Notes under the pieces: model-generated
What the model saw: the letters and a program-made list of their open reading frames with translations, nothing else
Database searches by the model: none
Told to the model about the DNA's origin: nothing
In this document: piece by piece, positions 54,631 through 62,880 of the stretch
How positions within the stretch are numbered: the first letter of the stretch is position 1
How the letters are laid out: each line of letters begins with the position of its first letter
Translations under genes and position numbers: made by a program
NCBI GenBank assembly: GCA_963799065.1
Contig: CAWCVJ010000001.1
Location: 868,001-932,000, forward strand
Reading direction: 5' to 3'
Length of the DNA: 64,000 nt
Origin: JAJPHW01 sp963799065
GTDB lineage: Bacteria; Acidobacteriota; Terriglobia; Terriglobales; Acidobacteriaceae

Positions 54631-56628
54631 CTAGCTCCTCGTTGGATCTTTTCTGTTCGCGATTTCCAGCCAGACACGGGCGTGGCAGAATTCCTCGCGC
54701 TTGGGTCCCTTCTGAACACACCAGCACAGGAGATGCTTGCCTCGCAGCTTCTCTACCTCAGCGCGGAAGGCGGGGTCTTGCATTCGCCGTTCGGCTTCCT
54801 TGCGGAACTCCGCCTCGGTTTTGAGCGCGCCGTGATGGGAGACGAGTGGATTTGTAGCGTTGCCGAAGATCGTGCCTTCCTTGATCACCTTCCCCTTGCG
54901 ATCGATCACTTTGCGTCCGACGTACTCCGCGTCTTCGTGGAAATTAACGCCTTTCTTAGGATAGTTCTTCCCTCCGTGACAATCCCAAACGCCATAAAGC
55001 GGTAACGACTTGCAGTTAATGCTATAGCGAACGCCTGTCGTCTTGTCCTTGAGGATGGCATGCTCGTGCGTAGTGTTCATGGATGACGGCAGGGTTACCA
55101 AGGAGCCGACTTGAGCAAGAACGGATGTGACCGTCGTTTTCGGATTAGCGACTTCACGTGCCCAGAAGCGACGCTCAGTTGGACCCACGGTGACATCCCA
55201 AACGGGCGAGTTATGCCAGTGGTCTTCAACATGATTGTGCCAGTTGATCTGTGCTTCGGAATCTGGGTACTTGAGAATGCTGATGTAGTTGATCTGGTGC
55301 CCGGTGTGCGCCGCGAGCTTACGCCGGAACCGTTGGATTATTTCTGGAGCGGTGTCGATGTCAGCATACTCAGTGCCCCAATTCCTGCGGTCGTTGAACG
55401 CATTCCGCGCTATGTACCCAAGGCTCTGCCGCTTGATTTCCCTGTTCCACCTTGTTTTCCGCACGGAGAAAGTTCCCGGCAATGCTGTTTCGGCTGGCAT
55501 CGTCGGGAGAGTATCGAAGTGAGCAGTCAGTTCATCCGTTTCCTCTTTGGTCAGGAAGTTGGGCGTGTATGTGAACGGAGTCTGAGCCTCCGGCGTGCTA
55601 GGCGTCTCAGTGTTGATCGAAGTCTTTGCTGCCCACTGCCCTTGCTCGTTAGCATAATCCAGCACGTGCTGATGCAGGAACGCCACGACACTGTAGCGAT
55701 GACCGACCATCGGTCCCAGATTCCCGTGTAGCTCATTCAGGTTGTCACAGATGAGCAAATCCGTAGGCGCTAGGTCCGCTCCGTAGCCGTATCGGGGAAA
55801 TATGACACGCCCGCCGACCCAAGTTCCCAGCCCCGTGATACAGACGAGAGTACCTTCAGCATTGTTGGAGTCCTCGTGTGCGCGGAACACAATGTGGCGA
55901 TTCAACTCTAACGTGGAGAAAATCGTGCCCCATAGCATATAAGCTGCCATATCGGGCACCCAGCCCATCATGTCCATGCCTTTAAGCACAGCGACATCTT
56001 TTTCAGGGAATGGCGAGTTGGGATTATTGCGGACCTGCTCAAGATATTTAGCTTCGGGTTCATTTTCACGTCGGACGGCTTTCATGGCGGTGGGAAGTGC
56101 CGTGGGATAGTAGTACGTTGGGAGATACTCCTCCACAGCACGATCCATAGCTCGTACCAGCGGACGAAGCGCGGCCATGAGGCCCGGTTGATCGAGCGTT
56201 GCTCTATTCCGCAGACTGTCAAAGGGACGTCCCTCTACATGACCCGGAAGCTGTGCGTACCAACCCACTGTGAGTTTCTTGGCATTCGGCTGCCCCTTGG
56301 CCGCGCTGCGCGATGCTGTATCCCAGTCTGCTGCTTCTAACGCCAACTTGGCTCCTATGTAGGAATCCAGCAGTACACCTTTGAGCAGCAGGAACTTGTA
56401 GTGCACGCCGTCCGTGTCGCGAGTGTAATAGACGACATTGGGCTGAATATCCCTAGCACCATGCTCTGGCTGGAGGTAGCAATCACGCAGGCGCTTGTAT
56501 TCCTTATCCGTTAGGATAGGCGCGTGCTCTGGGCAGAGTTCCTGATACACCAATCCGGGATGAGGTTGCCGTGGCTCTTCTTGCTCCATTCGGTGAACAT
56601 CGTCATCGAGGAGATCCCGGTCCATCAT
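54631..56628 (-). CDS. Fusion of TET/JBP-like oxygenase, AlkB-like oxygenase and DUF4326 domain
   Basis: A 665-residue protein with three parts. Residues about 220-325 are a TET/JBP-type 2-oxoglutarate/Fe(II) oxygenase: ELNRHIVFRAHED with H251-x-D253, GGRVIFPRYG, then ELHGN with H301 and GHRYSVVAF with R311. Residues about 350-545 resemble AlkB: NYISILKYPDSEAQINWHNH, then HEHAIL and RYSINCK; the iron motif is altered (H464-N-H466, or a shifted H466-V-E468), and R534/K540 occupy the AlkB Arg positions. Residues about 565-660 match DUF4326, with LRGKHLLCWC and CHARVWLEIAN. The N-terminal ~200 residues are unassigned. It overlaps the upstream gene by four bases. Action on modified nucleic-acid bases is inferred. 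Confidence 0.8.
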   Translation of the reverse strand: MMDRDLLDDDVHRMEQEEPRQPHPGLVYQELCPEHAPILTDKEYKRLRDCYLQPEHGARDIQPNVVYYTRDTDGVHYKFLLLKGVLLDSYIGAKLALEAADWDTASRSAAKGQPNAKKLTVGWYAQLPGHVEGRPFDSLRNRATLDQPGLMAALRPLVRAMDRAVEEYLPTYYYPTALPTAMKAVRRENEPEAKYLEQVRNNPNSPFPEKDVAVLKGMDMMGWVPDMAAYMLWGTIFSTLELNRHIVFRAHEDSNNAEGTLVCITGLGTWVGGRVIFPRYGYGADLAPTDLLICDNLNELHGNLGPMVGHRYSVVAFLHQHVLDYANEQGQWAAKTSINTETPSTPEAQTPFTYTPNFLTKEETDELTAHFDTLPTMPAETALPGTFSVRKTRWNREIKRQSLGYIARNAFNDRRNWGTEYADIDTAPEIIQRFRRKLAAHTGHQINYISILKYPDSEAQINWHNHVEDHWHNSPVWDVTVGPTERRFWAREVANPKTTVTSVLAQVGSLVTLPSSMNTTHEHAILKDKTTGVRYSINCKSLPLYGVWDCHGGKNYPKKGVNFHEDAEYVGRKVIDRKGKVIKEGTIFGNATNPLVSHHGALKTEAEFRKEAERRMQDPAFRAEVEKLRGKHLLCWCVQKGPKREEFCHARVWLEIANRKDPTRS

Positions 56629-57212
56629 GCACCTGCACGCTCGACTTTCGGCGCGGCGGCGATGACAGCTTTATACATTTCCTGAGTCGCCGCGAGTGGT
56701 CCTAGAGCATTTACCGCAGTCATGAACCTGTGCTTCTCTTCCATCGTCAAAACGAACACGCACCACACCGGATTCCGCTTGTCCTCACTGCTGTCGTAGT
56801 CATCTTCCTCTTTGACCTTGATGACCGGTTGGTCCACCCGGCCCGGTGCTAATGCGCCGGAATCCGGTAGATTGTTTTGGCTATTTTGTTGGGGTTTCTT
56901 GCGTGCCACTGCGCACTGATCGGCAGGCGTGTCCTGATACTCTTGCCAGTCCCGAATGAGGTCATAAGCCGTTGAACGGGGAATGGGCGGTTGGAGACTT
57001 TCTAGTGTAGACTTCCAGCGGCCCTTGCAGCCCTTGTGCTGGCCGTATTTCTTGAGCCAGCGTTTCATATCGTAGAGGATTTTCCCGCTCACCAGCCGGG
57101 ACTGTCGATGAATCGGCCACTCTTGCTGTAGCCGGGCTAGGAGATCGGACCATTGCTGCTCCGCCTGCGCCCATTCCTCGGGAGAGACCTTGCGCTGCTT
57201 TTTCTTTGCCAT
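56625..57212 (-). CDS. DNA-binding-like partner protein of the oxygenase fusion
   Basis: A 195-residue protein. The N-terminal half (about 45-105) has the helical pattern of DUF3102-like winged or HTH segments: GKILYDMKRWLKKYGQHKG, then PRSTAYDLIRDW. The middle is acidic and probably disordered (VKEEDDYDSSEDK), and a short C-terminal domain contains WCVFVLTMEEKHRF. Its stop overlaps the start of the oxygenase fusion gene, so the two are translationally coupled. A targeting or adaptor role is inference. Confidence 0.6.
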   Translation of the reverse strand: MAKKKQRKVSPEEWAQAEQQWSDLLARLQQEWPIHRQSRLVSGKILYDMKRWLKKYGQHKGCKGRWKSTLESLQPPIPRSTAYDLIRDWQEYQDTPADQCAVARKKPQQNSQNNLPDSGALAPGRVDQPVIKVKEEDDYDSSEDKRNPVWCVFVLTMEEKHRFMTAVNALGPLAATQEMYKAVIAAAPKVERAGA

Positions 57213-57560
57213 TAAATGATCCTGAGAGCGGCTGACACCGTCGCGACGGTGAGCGTGATCAGAGCATATCGCCAGCGCCGTAGTTGGACACGGATCAAGT
57301 TCTGATTATGGTGGAGATGGGTTAGGGGGAAAACGTAACCGACGTAACTTGCAGCGCGGCGGGCGGGACATCTCGTAATCATCTCGGATCGTCAGAATCC
57401 TGCCGGGGTGGGAGCAATGCGTTTCGGGAGCTCTGTGAACAGCCTTCTTCCGTTCCTCAAGAATCCGGTCCAGTTCGGCCTGTGTGCGCCGTGGCGCGGC
57501 GGCGGAAGTCTCTCCTGATCCGCGAAGCGGTGCTTTCCCCTCGGGGTGCCGGGTGGGTTC

Positions 57561-57606
57561 GGGAGTTTCCGTAAACTCCCGATGGGGATCGGGGCGAAGT
57601 CCCGAT
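57561..57606. repeat. Two tandem hairpins
   Basis: GGGAGTTT-CCGT-AAACTCCC (57561-57580) is a perfect 8-bp stem; ATCGGG-GCGAAGT-CCCGAT (57588-57606) is a perfect 6-bp stem. Both lie between the two operons of the element. Confidence 0.7.
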
Positions 57607-57761
57607 GAAGCGGATCTTGCTCTTGGTGTTGGTGTTGGGTTTGATCTGGAAGTTGATCTTAGAGCGAAGCGACCAACTCGGTTTACAGACGCATGTCTGA
57701 GGCCAGTTGAGCAGGACAGGTTCTAAGGCCAGTTCAAAGGACAGTTATAGTACCGGATTTC

Positions 57762-57864
57762 ATACCACCCCGTTCAGAATCTATACCACCCAGTTCGAAA
57801 TCTATACCACTGTAGTTCGGATTTCGAACCACCTTGAGGCGGGTGGTATAGATTCCATACCACC
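57762..57864. repeat. Iteron-like ATACCACC array
   Basis: Copies of ATACCACC or close variants start at 57762, 57783, 57804, 57826 and 57857, with one inverted copy at 57842-57849. The first four are 21-22 bp apart, two helical turns, and most are followed by GTTCG and preceded by AATCT. Such spacing is typical of plasmid iterons that bind a replication initiator. Confidence 0.7.
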
Positions 57865-58599
57865 CTATTCTTCGATGTCCCACACCGACGCAGCCCGTGC
57901 GGAGTGAACCCGGTCATAGGCGTCGGAGCAGATGCGCCACTTACCGATGAACGAACCGTATCCCATGTGGAGTTTCCCATCAGCTTTCACCTTGGGGAAA
58001 TATTCTTGGATACGTCCGTCCTGACAGGCTTCGGCCAGAGTCTCTACAACTTCACGGACTCGGTCGAAATCACCAGCCGCCTCGTCCACTATCGCTTGGG
58101 CCTTACTAAGCGTCCAGAACGCATCGGTTCCCGGCTCGAAGCCGAATCGCCGATTGACCATTGTCGTCCAAGTGCTCAGCATGGCTTCGTCAACCTTCTC
58201 CTGCTCGCTGTCCGAGAACGATTCTGCCTTGGGGGGCAAGCCCATGCCGGAATCTCCATCGGGATCGTCCTGCGGTTCAGGCGCGGCGTCCTTCGGCTTG
58301 ATGTCTTGCCACGAGACGCGGAGCGACTCCATCTTCTTTATGTCAAGAGTCCAGAGGTTTGTGTGATTGCCATTGCGACGGCGTTGCCGCTTGAGGATTC
58401 CGTGCTTCTCAAGTTCGCCCACGGCGGTGTAGAACGTTCCCTTGCTGAGTCCAGACCAGTGCATCAGGCATCCGGCGGAGTGGAAGCAAGTTCCCGTCTT
58501 CTTGTCCACAGCGGAGGCGAGAACCATCAAGAGACTGCGGGCGGAAATGAGCTTCACGACTGAGATTTCGCGTGCGGCGTTGGAGAATTGGTAGGCCAT
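57865..58599 (-). CDS. Helix-turn-helix replication-protein-like gene
   Basis: A 244-residue protein. The N-terminal domain (about 15-100) is a winged helix of HTH_36 type: FHSAGCLMHWSGLSKGTFYTAVGELEKHGILKRQ (recognition helix follows GLSKGTFYTAV). A variable acidic middle leads to a helical C-terminal domain with WTTMVNRRFGFEP and YGSFIGKWRIC, as in plasmid/phage replication initiators. Its stop codon lies at the edge of the iteron-like repeats. A small HTH gene is two bases upstream. Role in replication of the element is inferred from these together. Confidence 0.6.
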   Translation of the reverse strand: MAYQFSNAAREISVVKLISARSLLMVLASAVDKKTGTCFHSAGCLMHWSGLSKGTFYTAVGELEKHGILKRQRRRNGNHTNLWTLDIKKMESLRVSWQDIKPKDAAPEPQDDPDGDSGMGLPPKAESFSDSEQEKVDEAMLSTWTTMVNRRFGFEPGTDAFWTLSKAQAIVDEAAGDFDRVREVVETLAEACQDGRIQEYFPKVKADGKLHMGYGSFIGKWRICSDAYDRVHSARAASVWDIEE

Positions 58600-58601
58600 T
58601 G

Positions 58602-58814
58602 TCAGACTCCCGTGGAGTTCTTGCCCTTTGGCCCGCGCTTCCGAACCCCACCACGCGGACGCTGCAAACCGTTAGCGATTGCCAACTGGCAAACGAACCA
58701 TTCGCTCAGGCAAAACTCATCTCCGATCACTCGGTATGGTTTCTCCGGTTCCGCTTTGATAGCGGCCACGATCCCGGCTCGCATTCCTGCTGAAACTCTC
58801 TTTATTGATGGCAT
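58602..58814 (-). CDS. Small helix-turn-helix protein
   Basis: A 70-residue protein with a likely HTH in AGIVAAIKAEPEKPYRVIGDEF and LSEWFVCQLAIANGLQRP (split here for clarity), and a basic C-terminus RKRGPKGK. It precedes the replication-like gene by two bases. A perfect inverted repeat 34 bp upstream of its start suggests autoregulation. Confidence 0.6.
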   Translation of the reverse strand: MPSIKRVSAGMRAGIVAAIKAEPEKPYRVIGDEFCLSEWFVCQLAIANGLQRPRGGVRKRGPKGKNSTGV

Positions 58815-58847
58815 TGTTTGAAGCCCTCCTACCCTCTGGGAGGTAGT

Positions 58848-58861
58848 CGCCAAACTTGGCG
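58848..58861. promoter_or_regulatory. Inverted repeat, candidate operator
   Basis: CGCCAA-AC-TTGGCG, a perfect repeat upstream of the small HTH gene. Possible binding site of that protein. Confidence 0.5.
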
Positions 58862-58966
58862 TTCATTATCGATCCACCTAACCCATTGAGACCGAATGGC
58901 TTGGGGACCACCAAAGGAGGCTGGGCACAAGTTTGGCAGCTACCTGGACAAAGTTAGAGGCATGGT

Positions 58967-59272
58967 ATGACCGAAGCAGAAGGCATTGTTAACCGATTGA
59001 CACGGAAGACCCGGCAGATGTGGCCGCTAGGCTACGAGACCGTACGATTGCTGTTCACCAACGAGCATTTCGTTCGCGCAGCCGATTTGGAACCGAGGGC
59101 GGTTGAGGAAGTAGAGAGGCTGCTTCGACTGGGTGAGCATCCGCTGGGATTCATCGCCCGGCTGAGCGAGCGCCGGGGCCAGCCCTTCGTGGAACCTGGG
59201 GTGAGCGGCGACGAGGTGGCTGTCGCGAAGCTGAATGACATGGCGCGTTCTTGGTACCACCACCGGATGTGA
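58967..59272 (+). CDS. Small hypothetical protein of the element
   Basis: A 101-residue mostly helical protein (RLTRKTRQMWPLG, AVEEVERLLRLGEHPLGFIARL). No family recognised. First gene of a run on the + strand. Confidence 0.5.
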   Translation: MTEAEGIVNRLTRKTRQMWPLGYETVRLLFTNEHFVRAADLEPRAVEEVERLLRLGEHPLGFIARLSERRGQPFVEPGVSGDEVAVAKLNDMARSWYHHRM

Positions 59273-59287
59273 GAAGCGGAGTTTCCG

Positions 59288-59497
59288 ATGAGCCACCCAA
59301 TAAAGTGCGAAAGAACTGCCTGCCATCGTGATGCCGTCTACCTTGTCGAGGAACGTCATCCTCAGGACAATGGCACGACAGACGGGGAGCGGCGCGCAAG
59401 CTGCGAGATTCACAGCAGGCAGGAAGTGCCACAGAGCCTCACGTTGCTGTCTGCCTGGCGAATCATCCAGTGGCCCGACTGCCGATGCGACGCCTGA
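59288..59497 (+). CDS. Small Cys/His protein of the element
   Basis: A 69-residue protein with possible metal ligands (KCERTACHRD, CEIHSRQ, WPDCRCDA). Overlaps the next frame slightly. No family recognised. Confidence 0.45.
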   Translation: MSHPIKCERTACHRDAVYLVEERHPQDNGTTDGERRASCEIHSRQEVPQSLTLLSAWRIIQWPDCRCDA

Positions 59498-59808
59498 CTA
59501 GTTCGCGGTCGCAGTATGAGCGCGAGCACAGCGCCAGTCCTCGTCGTCCATTGCGGGGAAGAACTCAGCGTCAAAACGATCTCGCGACCTTCCTCGCGTA
59601 TCTCAAATTCTGCCGACTGCACCCCGCCTACCACCCGTGCTGGGCCAACCAACTTCATATCTTGGACTGGATCGATGAGCGCCGGATCGAAATGCTGGCC
59701 GAGGGCAGGCCGCATTGGGTTCCAAGCGAGCGGGACTTCGAGCAGGCGATGCGGGATTGCTGGGATGATCTGGTGAAGTTTCAGCCGTTGGCCGCAGACA
59801 ACCCGTGA
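59485..59808 (+). CDS. Small hypothetical protein of the element
   Basis: A 107-residue protein with a basic N-terminus and a helical, Trp- and acid-rich C-terminus (HILDWIDERRIEML, AMRDCWDDLVKF). Start could also be a GTG at 59470. No family recognised. Confidence 0.45.
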   Translation: MRRLTSSRSQYEREHSASPRRPLRGRTQRQNDLATFLAYLKFCRLHPAYHPCWANQLHILDWIDERRIEMLAEGRPHWVPSERDFEQAMRDCWDDLVKFQPLAADNP

Positions 59809-59821
59809 GATGTGGCGCGCC

Positions 59822-60454
59822 TCAGTAAGTAACCTCCGGCGATGCGCGGGTACATTTCTCCCCAGTGTGTGCCCAACGAATAACGGCTGTTTCGTCGGAA
59901 CAGAAATTCCTGCCTCCGCCAAATGCGGGACGCGCGACGGCCAAGTAGCCATTGTATTTTCCAGATGAAGGTTGAATCGTGAACACATACTTCCCTGTCC
60001 CTGCGCGAAGAGCGCGACACAATTCATCACTGGCTTCGCTCGGCCTACACACGAACGTTTTTAAGGTCTCGCCATCTGCGTATTCAAGTGAATTTGATTG
60101 CGCGGAGTTGTAGACAACTTCTTGGGTGTTGAGGCTCCTTAAAATATTGATGGCTCTTGACTCGTCATAGCCCCAATCTTCGGGAGCTGGTGAACTATCA
60201 GCTTCTGCCGAACTCGTTTTCCCCTCGACCTTCGTAGCGTCGGGAGTTGTCGCCTTCGCAGATATAGGATGCAGCGAAGGTATGTCCGCAGGGGTCGCAG
60301 CAGTGCTAACCTGCGGGTTCCCTTTCACGTTTCCCTTGCTGTTTAGATAACGAAATCCAACGTCAACAAAAACCAGTGCTGCGATCACAGCGATAGTGAT
60401 GACATGGCTCTTTTTCACTGCTTCACTCTCCGTCTGTTCCACGGTAGCCGCCAT
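59822..60454 (-). CDS. Membrane-anchored protein with pilin-like head domain
   Basis: A 210-residue protein with one N-terminal transmembrane helix (about 18-35) and a disordered Ser/Thr/Ala linker. The C-terminal part recalls the head of acidobacterial pseudopilins: RAINILRSLNTQEVVYNS matches the usual repeated helix, and YVFTIQPSSGKY, ARPAFGGGRNFCSDETAVIRW the final strands. The classical prepilin cleavage site is not evident, so it is more likely a pilin-derived anchored protein. Confidence 0.6.
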   Translation of the reverse strand: MAATVEQTESEAVKKSHVITIAVIAALVFVDVGFRYLNSKGNVKGNPQVSTAATPADIPSLHPISAKATTPDATKVEGKTSSAEADSSPAPEDWGYDESRAINILRSLNTQEVVYNSAQSNSLEYADGETLKTFVCRPSEASDELCRALRAGTGKYVFTIQPSSGKYNGYLAVARPAFGGGRNFCSDETAVIRWAHTGEKCTRASPEVTY

Positions 60455-60528
60455 GATTGGCGGTTAGACTTTATGCTCATAGACTATAAGCTATGTACCG
60501 ACGTGATTAAACCAGACAACATCGGTAC

Positions 60529-60753
60529 GTGGTTACGAAGGTTACCGATCCACGGAAGGTTCTCGGGAGAGCAATACGTGATCGGCGGCTCAGATTAGGC
60601 ATGACTCAGGAGCAACTGGCCGAGAAGGCCGACCTTCATTGGACGTACATTTCCGGCATCGAGCGCGGAATCCGCAATGTTTCCATTATGAATCTCGCAC
60701 TCATCGCAGCCGCACTCGATGTTCGCGTGCGTGATCTCGTTCGAGAGCTCTAA
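60529..60753 (+). CDS. XRE-family HTH regulator
   Basis: A 74-residue cro/C1-type regulator: RRLRLGMTQEQLAEKADLHW and YISGIERGIRNVS span the HTH. GTG start; an ATG at 60601 is an alternative. Possibly regulates the element. Confidence 0.88.
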   Translation: MVTKVTDPRKVLGRAIRDRRLRLGMTQEQLAEKADLHWTYISGIERGIRNVSIMNLALIAAALDVRVRDLVREL

Positions 60754-60924
60754 TCGAAACTAATCATTCGCTTTCGCAGCAATTTTCCATCCTGATCAGC
60801 TTTTCCTCTCTCCCGATCTGAGCTATGGTTCGCCGAGTGGACGCGACTCAACTGCAACACCTGAGTGAATTCAGCTTACCCGAACGGTCCACCAAGCCCC
60901 GTAGATTCGGGGAGGAGGAGAACC

Positions 60925-61215
60925 ATGTCACGAAGCAAGAAGGATGCACCGCAGAAGCGTAAGCCCGCTGCCCGTAAGACGGGTGTGAAGGGGAAGGGGC
61001 GCACACCAGTGAAGGTCAAGTCCGCGAAGGGGGCTGGGAAAAGCCGCGCCGAGGGCATCCGCTTGTTCACACTCGCGGGCAGACCCAGCAAGCAAGACTT
61101 CATCAAGGTCTATGGCCCCAACGGACCCAAACTCACTTGGGCGCAGCGGTCCGAGGCAGGGGTCCCCGCCGAGAAGTTTCAGGCCGCGCTGGCCGCGAAA
61201 CAATCGGGGCGGTAG
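60925..61215 (+). CDS. Basic small protein of the element
   Basis: A 96-residue protein with a Lys-rich N-terminus and a C-terminal segment RLFTLAGRPSKQDFIKVYG and LTWAQRSEAG. A strong GGAGGAGGAG precedes the ATG at 60925 and decides the start. No family recognised; nucleic-acid binding is plausible. Confidence 0.6.
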   Translation: MSRSKKDAPQKRKPAARKTGVKGKGRTPVKVKSAKGAGKSRAEGIRLFTLAGRPSKQDFIKVYGPNGPKLTWAQRSEAGVPAEKFQAALAAKQSGR

Positions 61216-61219
61216 GCGG

Positions 61220-61555
61220 ATGACCCGGCAGGTGTTCACGTTCGCTGCCCCGCCTGGACGGGAGATGTGCGATTTCTGTTCCGCATCTCCCACCTCCCGG
61301 CTTTATGCCTGCCGGAGCTTCGTCGTCCCCCGCACGAAACACGCTGTATTTCAGCACGAGTCCATCGGCGCGTGGGCCGCGTGTGATCGCTGCGCGGTGC
61401 TGATAGACGCGGCGCACTGGTCTCAGTTGACCGACCGCGCTTTCCGGCGGTTCTGCAAGAAACACGGCGTGTCCCGGTACGAGGAGTTTGAAGTCAGGGA
61501 GCAATTGCGGGAGATTCATCAACTGTTCAAGGAACACATGATTAAGGAGATGTGA
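61220..61555 (+). CDS. Cys-rich small protein of the element
   Basis: A 111-residue protein with CDFCSASP, YACRSF and ACDRCA, suggesting a zinc ribbon in the N-terminal half, and a charged helical C-terminus. It follows the preceding gene by four bases and is likely cotranscribed. Confidence 0.6.
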   Translation: MTRQVFTFAAPPGREMCDFCSASPTSRLYACRSFVVPRTKHAVFQHESIGAWAACDRCAVLIDAAHWSQLTDRAFRRFCKKHGVSRYEEFEVREQLREIHQLFKEHMIKEM

Positions 61556-61556
61556 G

Positions 61557-61745
61557 ATGAAGTCTTTCAACAATCAGGATGAACTGGTCGGGGTGATCAG
61601 CACAGGTGTGACGGACAGCGGTGACCGCATCACAAGCAACACGCTGTATGACCGGGGCAATCCTGTGATGCAGAACATCAGTATCCGTCGCAGCGATGGG
61701 ACTGTGGAGACGACGAACATCATCGGCAGGAAAATCCTGCCCTAG
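61557..61745 (+). CDS. 62-residue hypothetical protein
   Basis: Short beta-rich protein (VGVISTGVTDSGDRITSNTL) starting one base after the previous stop. No family recognised; context alone suggests it is real. Confidence 0.45.
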   Translation: MKSFNNQDELVGVISTGVTDSGDRITSNTLYDRGNPVMQNISIRRSDGTVETTNIIGRKILP

Positions 61746-61993
61746 TCCAGATCGACAAGCCGAGTTCCCAACAGGAGCACAATCGCGGTGATGCGATCCG
61801 GGCAATGAACCTTGGTCCCACCCGGGAGGGCACGAGCCGATGCGATGAGTTGTGGAGTCGGTATCTCTTTGTATGCGGCGATATTCAGCAGGGCGGCTCG
61901 GAGTTGGCTTTTGACTGGAGGCAGAACAGCGACGGTTTTCATACTCGGAAACTACGCAGCAGCCGAGGAGAGAGGCTAGGCGAGGAGGAGGAT

Positions 61994-62125
61994 ATGCAAA
62001 TCGGCAAGCCGATTCGAACGATCATCGTGGAACCGCTTGAGCTTCCGGTGCAACAACCGCCCGTAGAACCGGAACCTTCTCACGAAGTAGAACCGCAGCC
62101 AGCGGAGGCGCCAATCTTCCAATGA
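61994..62125 (+). CDS. 43-residue proline-rich peptide
   Basis: MQIGKPIRTIIVEPLELPV followed by repeated Pro-Glu pairs. A strong GGAGGAGG precedes it and it overlaps the next gene by four bases, which supports translation. No family recognised. Confidence 0.5.
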   Translation: MQIGKPIRTIIVEPLELPVQQPPVEPEPSHEVEPQPAEAPIFQ

Positions 62126-62880
62126 CCGTTCCCGACTTCATCTCGACTGTCGTGGGCTACCGCGTCTGGCAATGGGACGCAACGGGTCTACGGTCGCTGA
62201 ACGGCGAGAAGTGGTTTGCCCATCAGCCGCTCTCTGCCGTATGTAGGGCCGATGTATGCGGTTCCATCGCGGGCGTTTCTAAATCCAGACACAATCCCGC
62301 CGAGTTGCCGTCCTTCAGCTGCACTTGTGGTGTCTACGCGGCGAGGACAATGGAGCACCTGCGCCAGTGCGGCTACAGGAAACTCGGTGTCTATGGCGAG
62401 GTTTTCCTGTGGGGCACTGTCGTACAGCACGAACGCGGTTGGCGTGCGCAGTTCGCCTATCCCAAGACCCTGTTCCTTGCAGCCGACGTAATTCCGTTTT
62501 CTCTCTCCGAGATCAACGCGCGGCTCAGAACTCTGGTCGAATTTGGCACGGACATTTTCTTACTCCGCGATTGCGGGAGAGTTGCGTTGTGGAAACACGG
62601 CTCGGGCTTTGACGCCGCTGGGTTGGATTACCTTATCCAAGCACGCAAGGAGCATTACGTCCGCCGCCAAAAGGAGCGCAGCCTGAAAAAGGGCGACCGC
62701 GTGGCATTACTCGGTCACGGGATCGCCGTGGTCGAGCAGGTTGATGGCAGAGAGGTTCACGTTGTGCTGGGTAACAGGCTCGTGCTGAGAATCGCACGCA
62801 AGAAAATCGTTGTGAATGAGCAGAACAACCGCTGGGAATGCGAAGCCACCAAGGCCCGAGGTTACCAAGTATGCGAGTAG
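62122..62880 (+). CDS. Hypothetical protein of the element (GYRVW type)
   Basis: A 252-residue protein beginning VVGYRVWQWDATGLRSLNG. CRADVCGSI and CTCGVYAART hold paired cysteines; EVFLWGTVVQHERGWRAQ is a second conserved-looking block. The C-terminal part is basic, with KKGDRVALLGHGIAVV resembling a small beta domain. I do not know its function. It overlaps the resolvase gene by ten bases. Confidence 0.6.
   Translation: MTVPDFISTVVGYRVWQWDATGLRSLNGEKWFAHQPLSAVCRADVCGSIAGVSKSRHNPAELPSFSCTCGVYAARTMEHLRQCGYRKLGVYGEVFLWGTVVQHERGWRAQFAYPKTLFLAADVIPFSLSEINARLRTLVEFGTDIFLLRDCGRVALWKHGSGFDAAGLDYLIQARKEHYVRRQKERSLKKGDRVALLGHGIAVVEQVDGREVHVVLGNRLVLRIARKKIVVNEQNNRWECEATKARGYQVCE

Larger units (their letters stand above)
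57213..57864. other. 652-bp intergenic region with hairpins and iteron-like repeats
   Basis: This gap between the oxygenase operon and the replication-like gene contains no gene I trust. It holds two tandem hairpins (57561-57580 and 57588-57606) and an array of ATACCACC repeats at the right end. A candidate replication origin or operator region. Confidence 0.5.

Noticed and set aside
57484..57726. 80-residue frame in the intergenic region of the element
   Set aside because: Composition is dominated by Gly, Ser, Arg and Val and it contains both hairpins; no start signal is evident.
57762..57864. CRISPR array
   Set aside because: The repeated unit is only about 8 conserved bases with repeated rather than unique spacers, and one copy is inverted; no cas genes are present.
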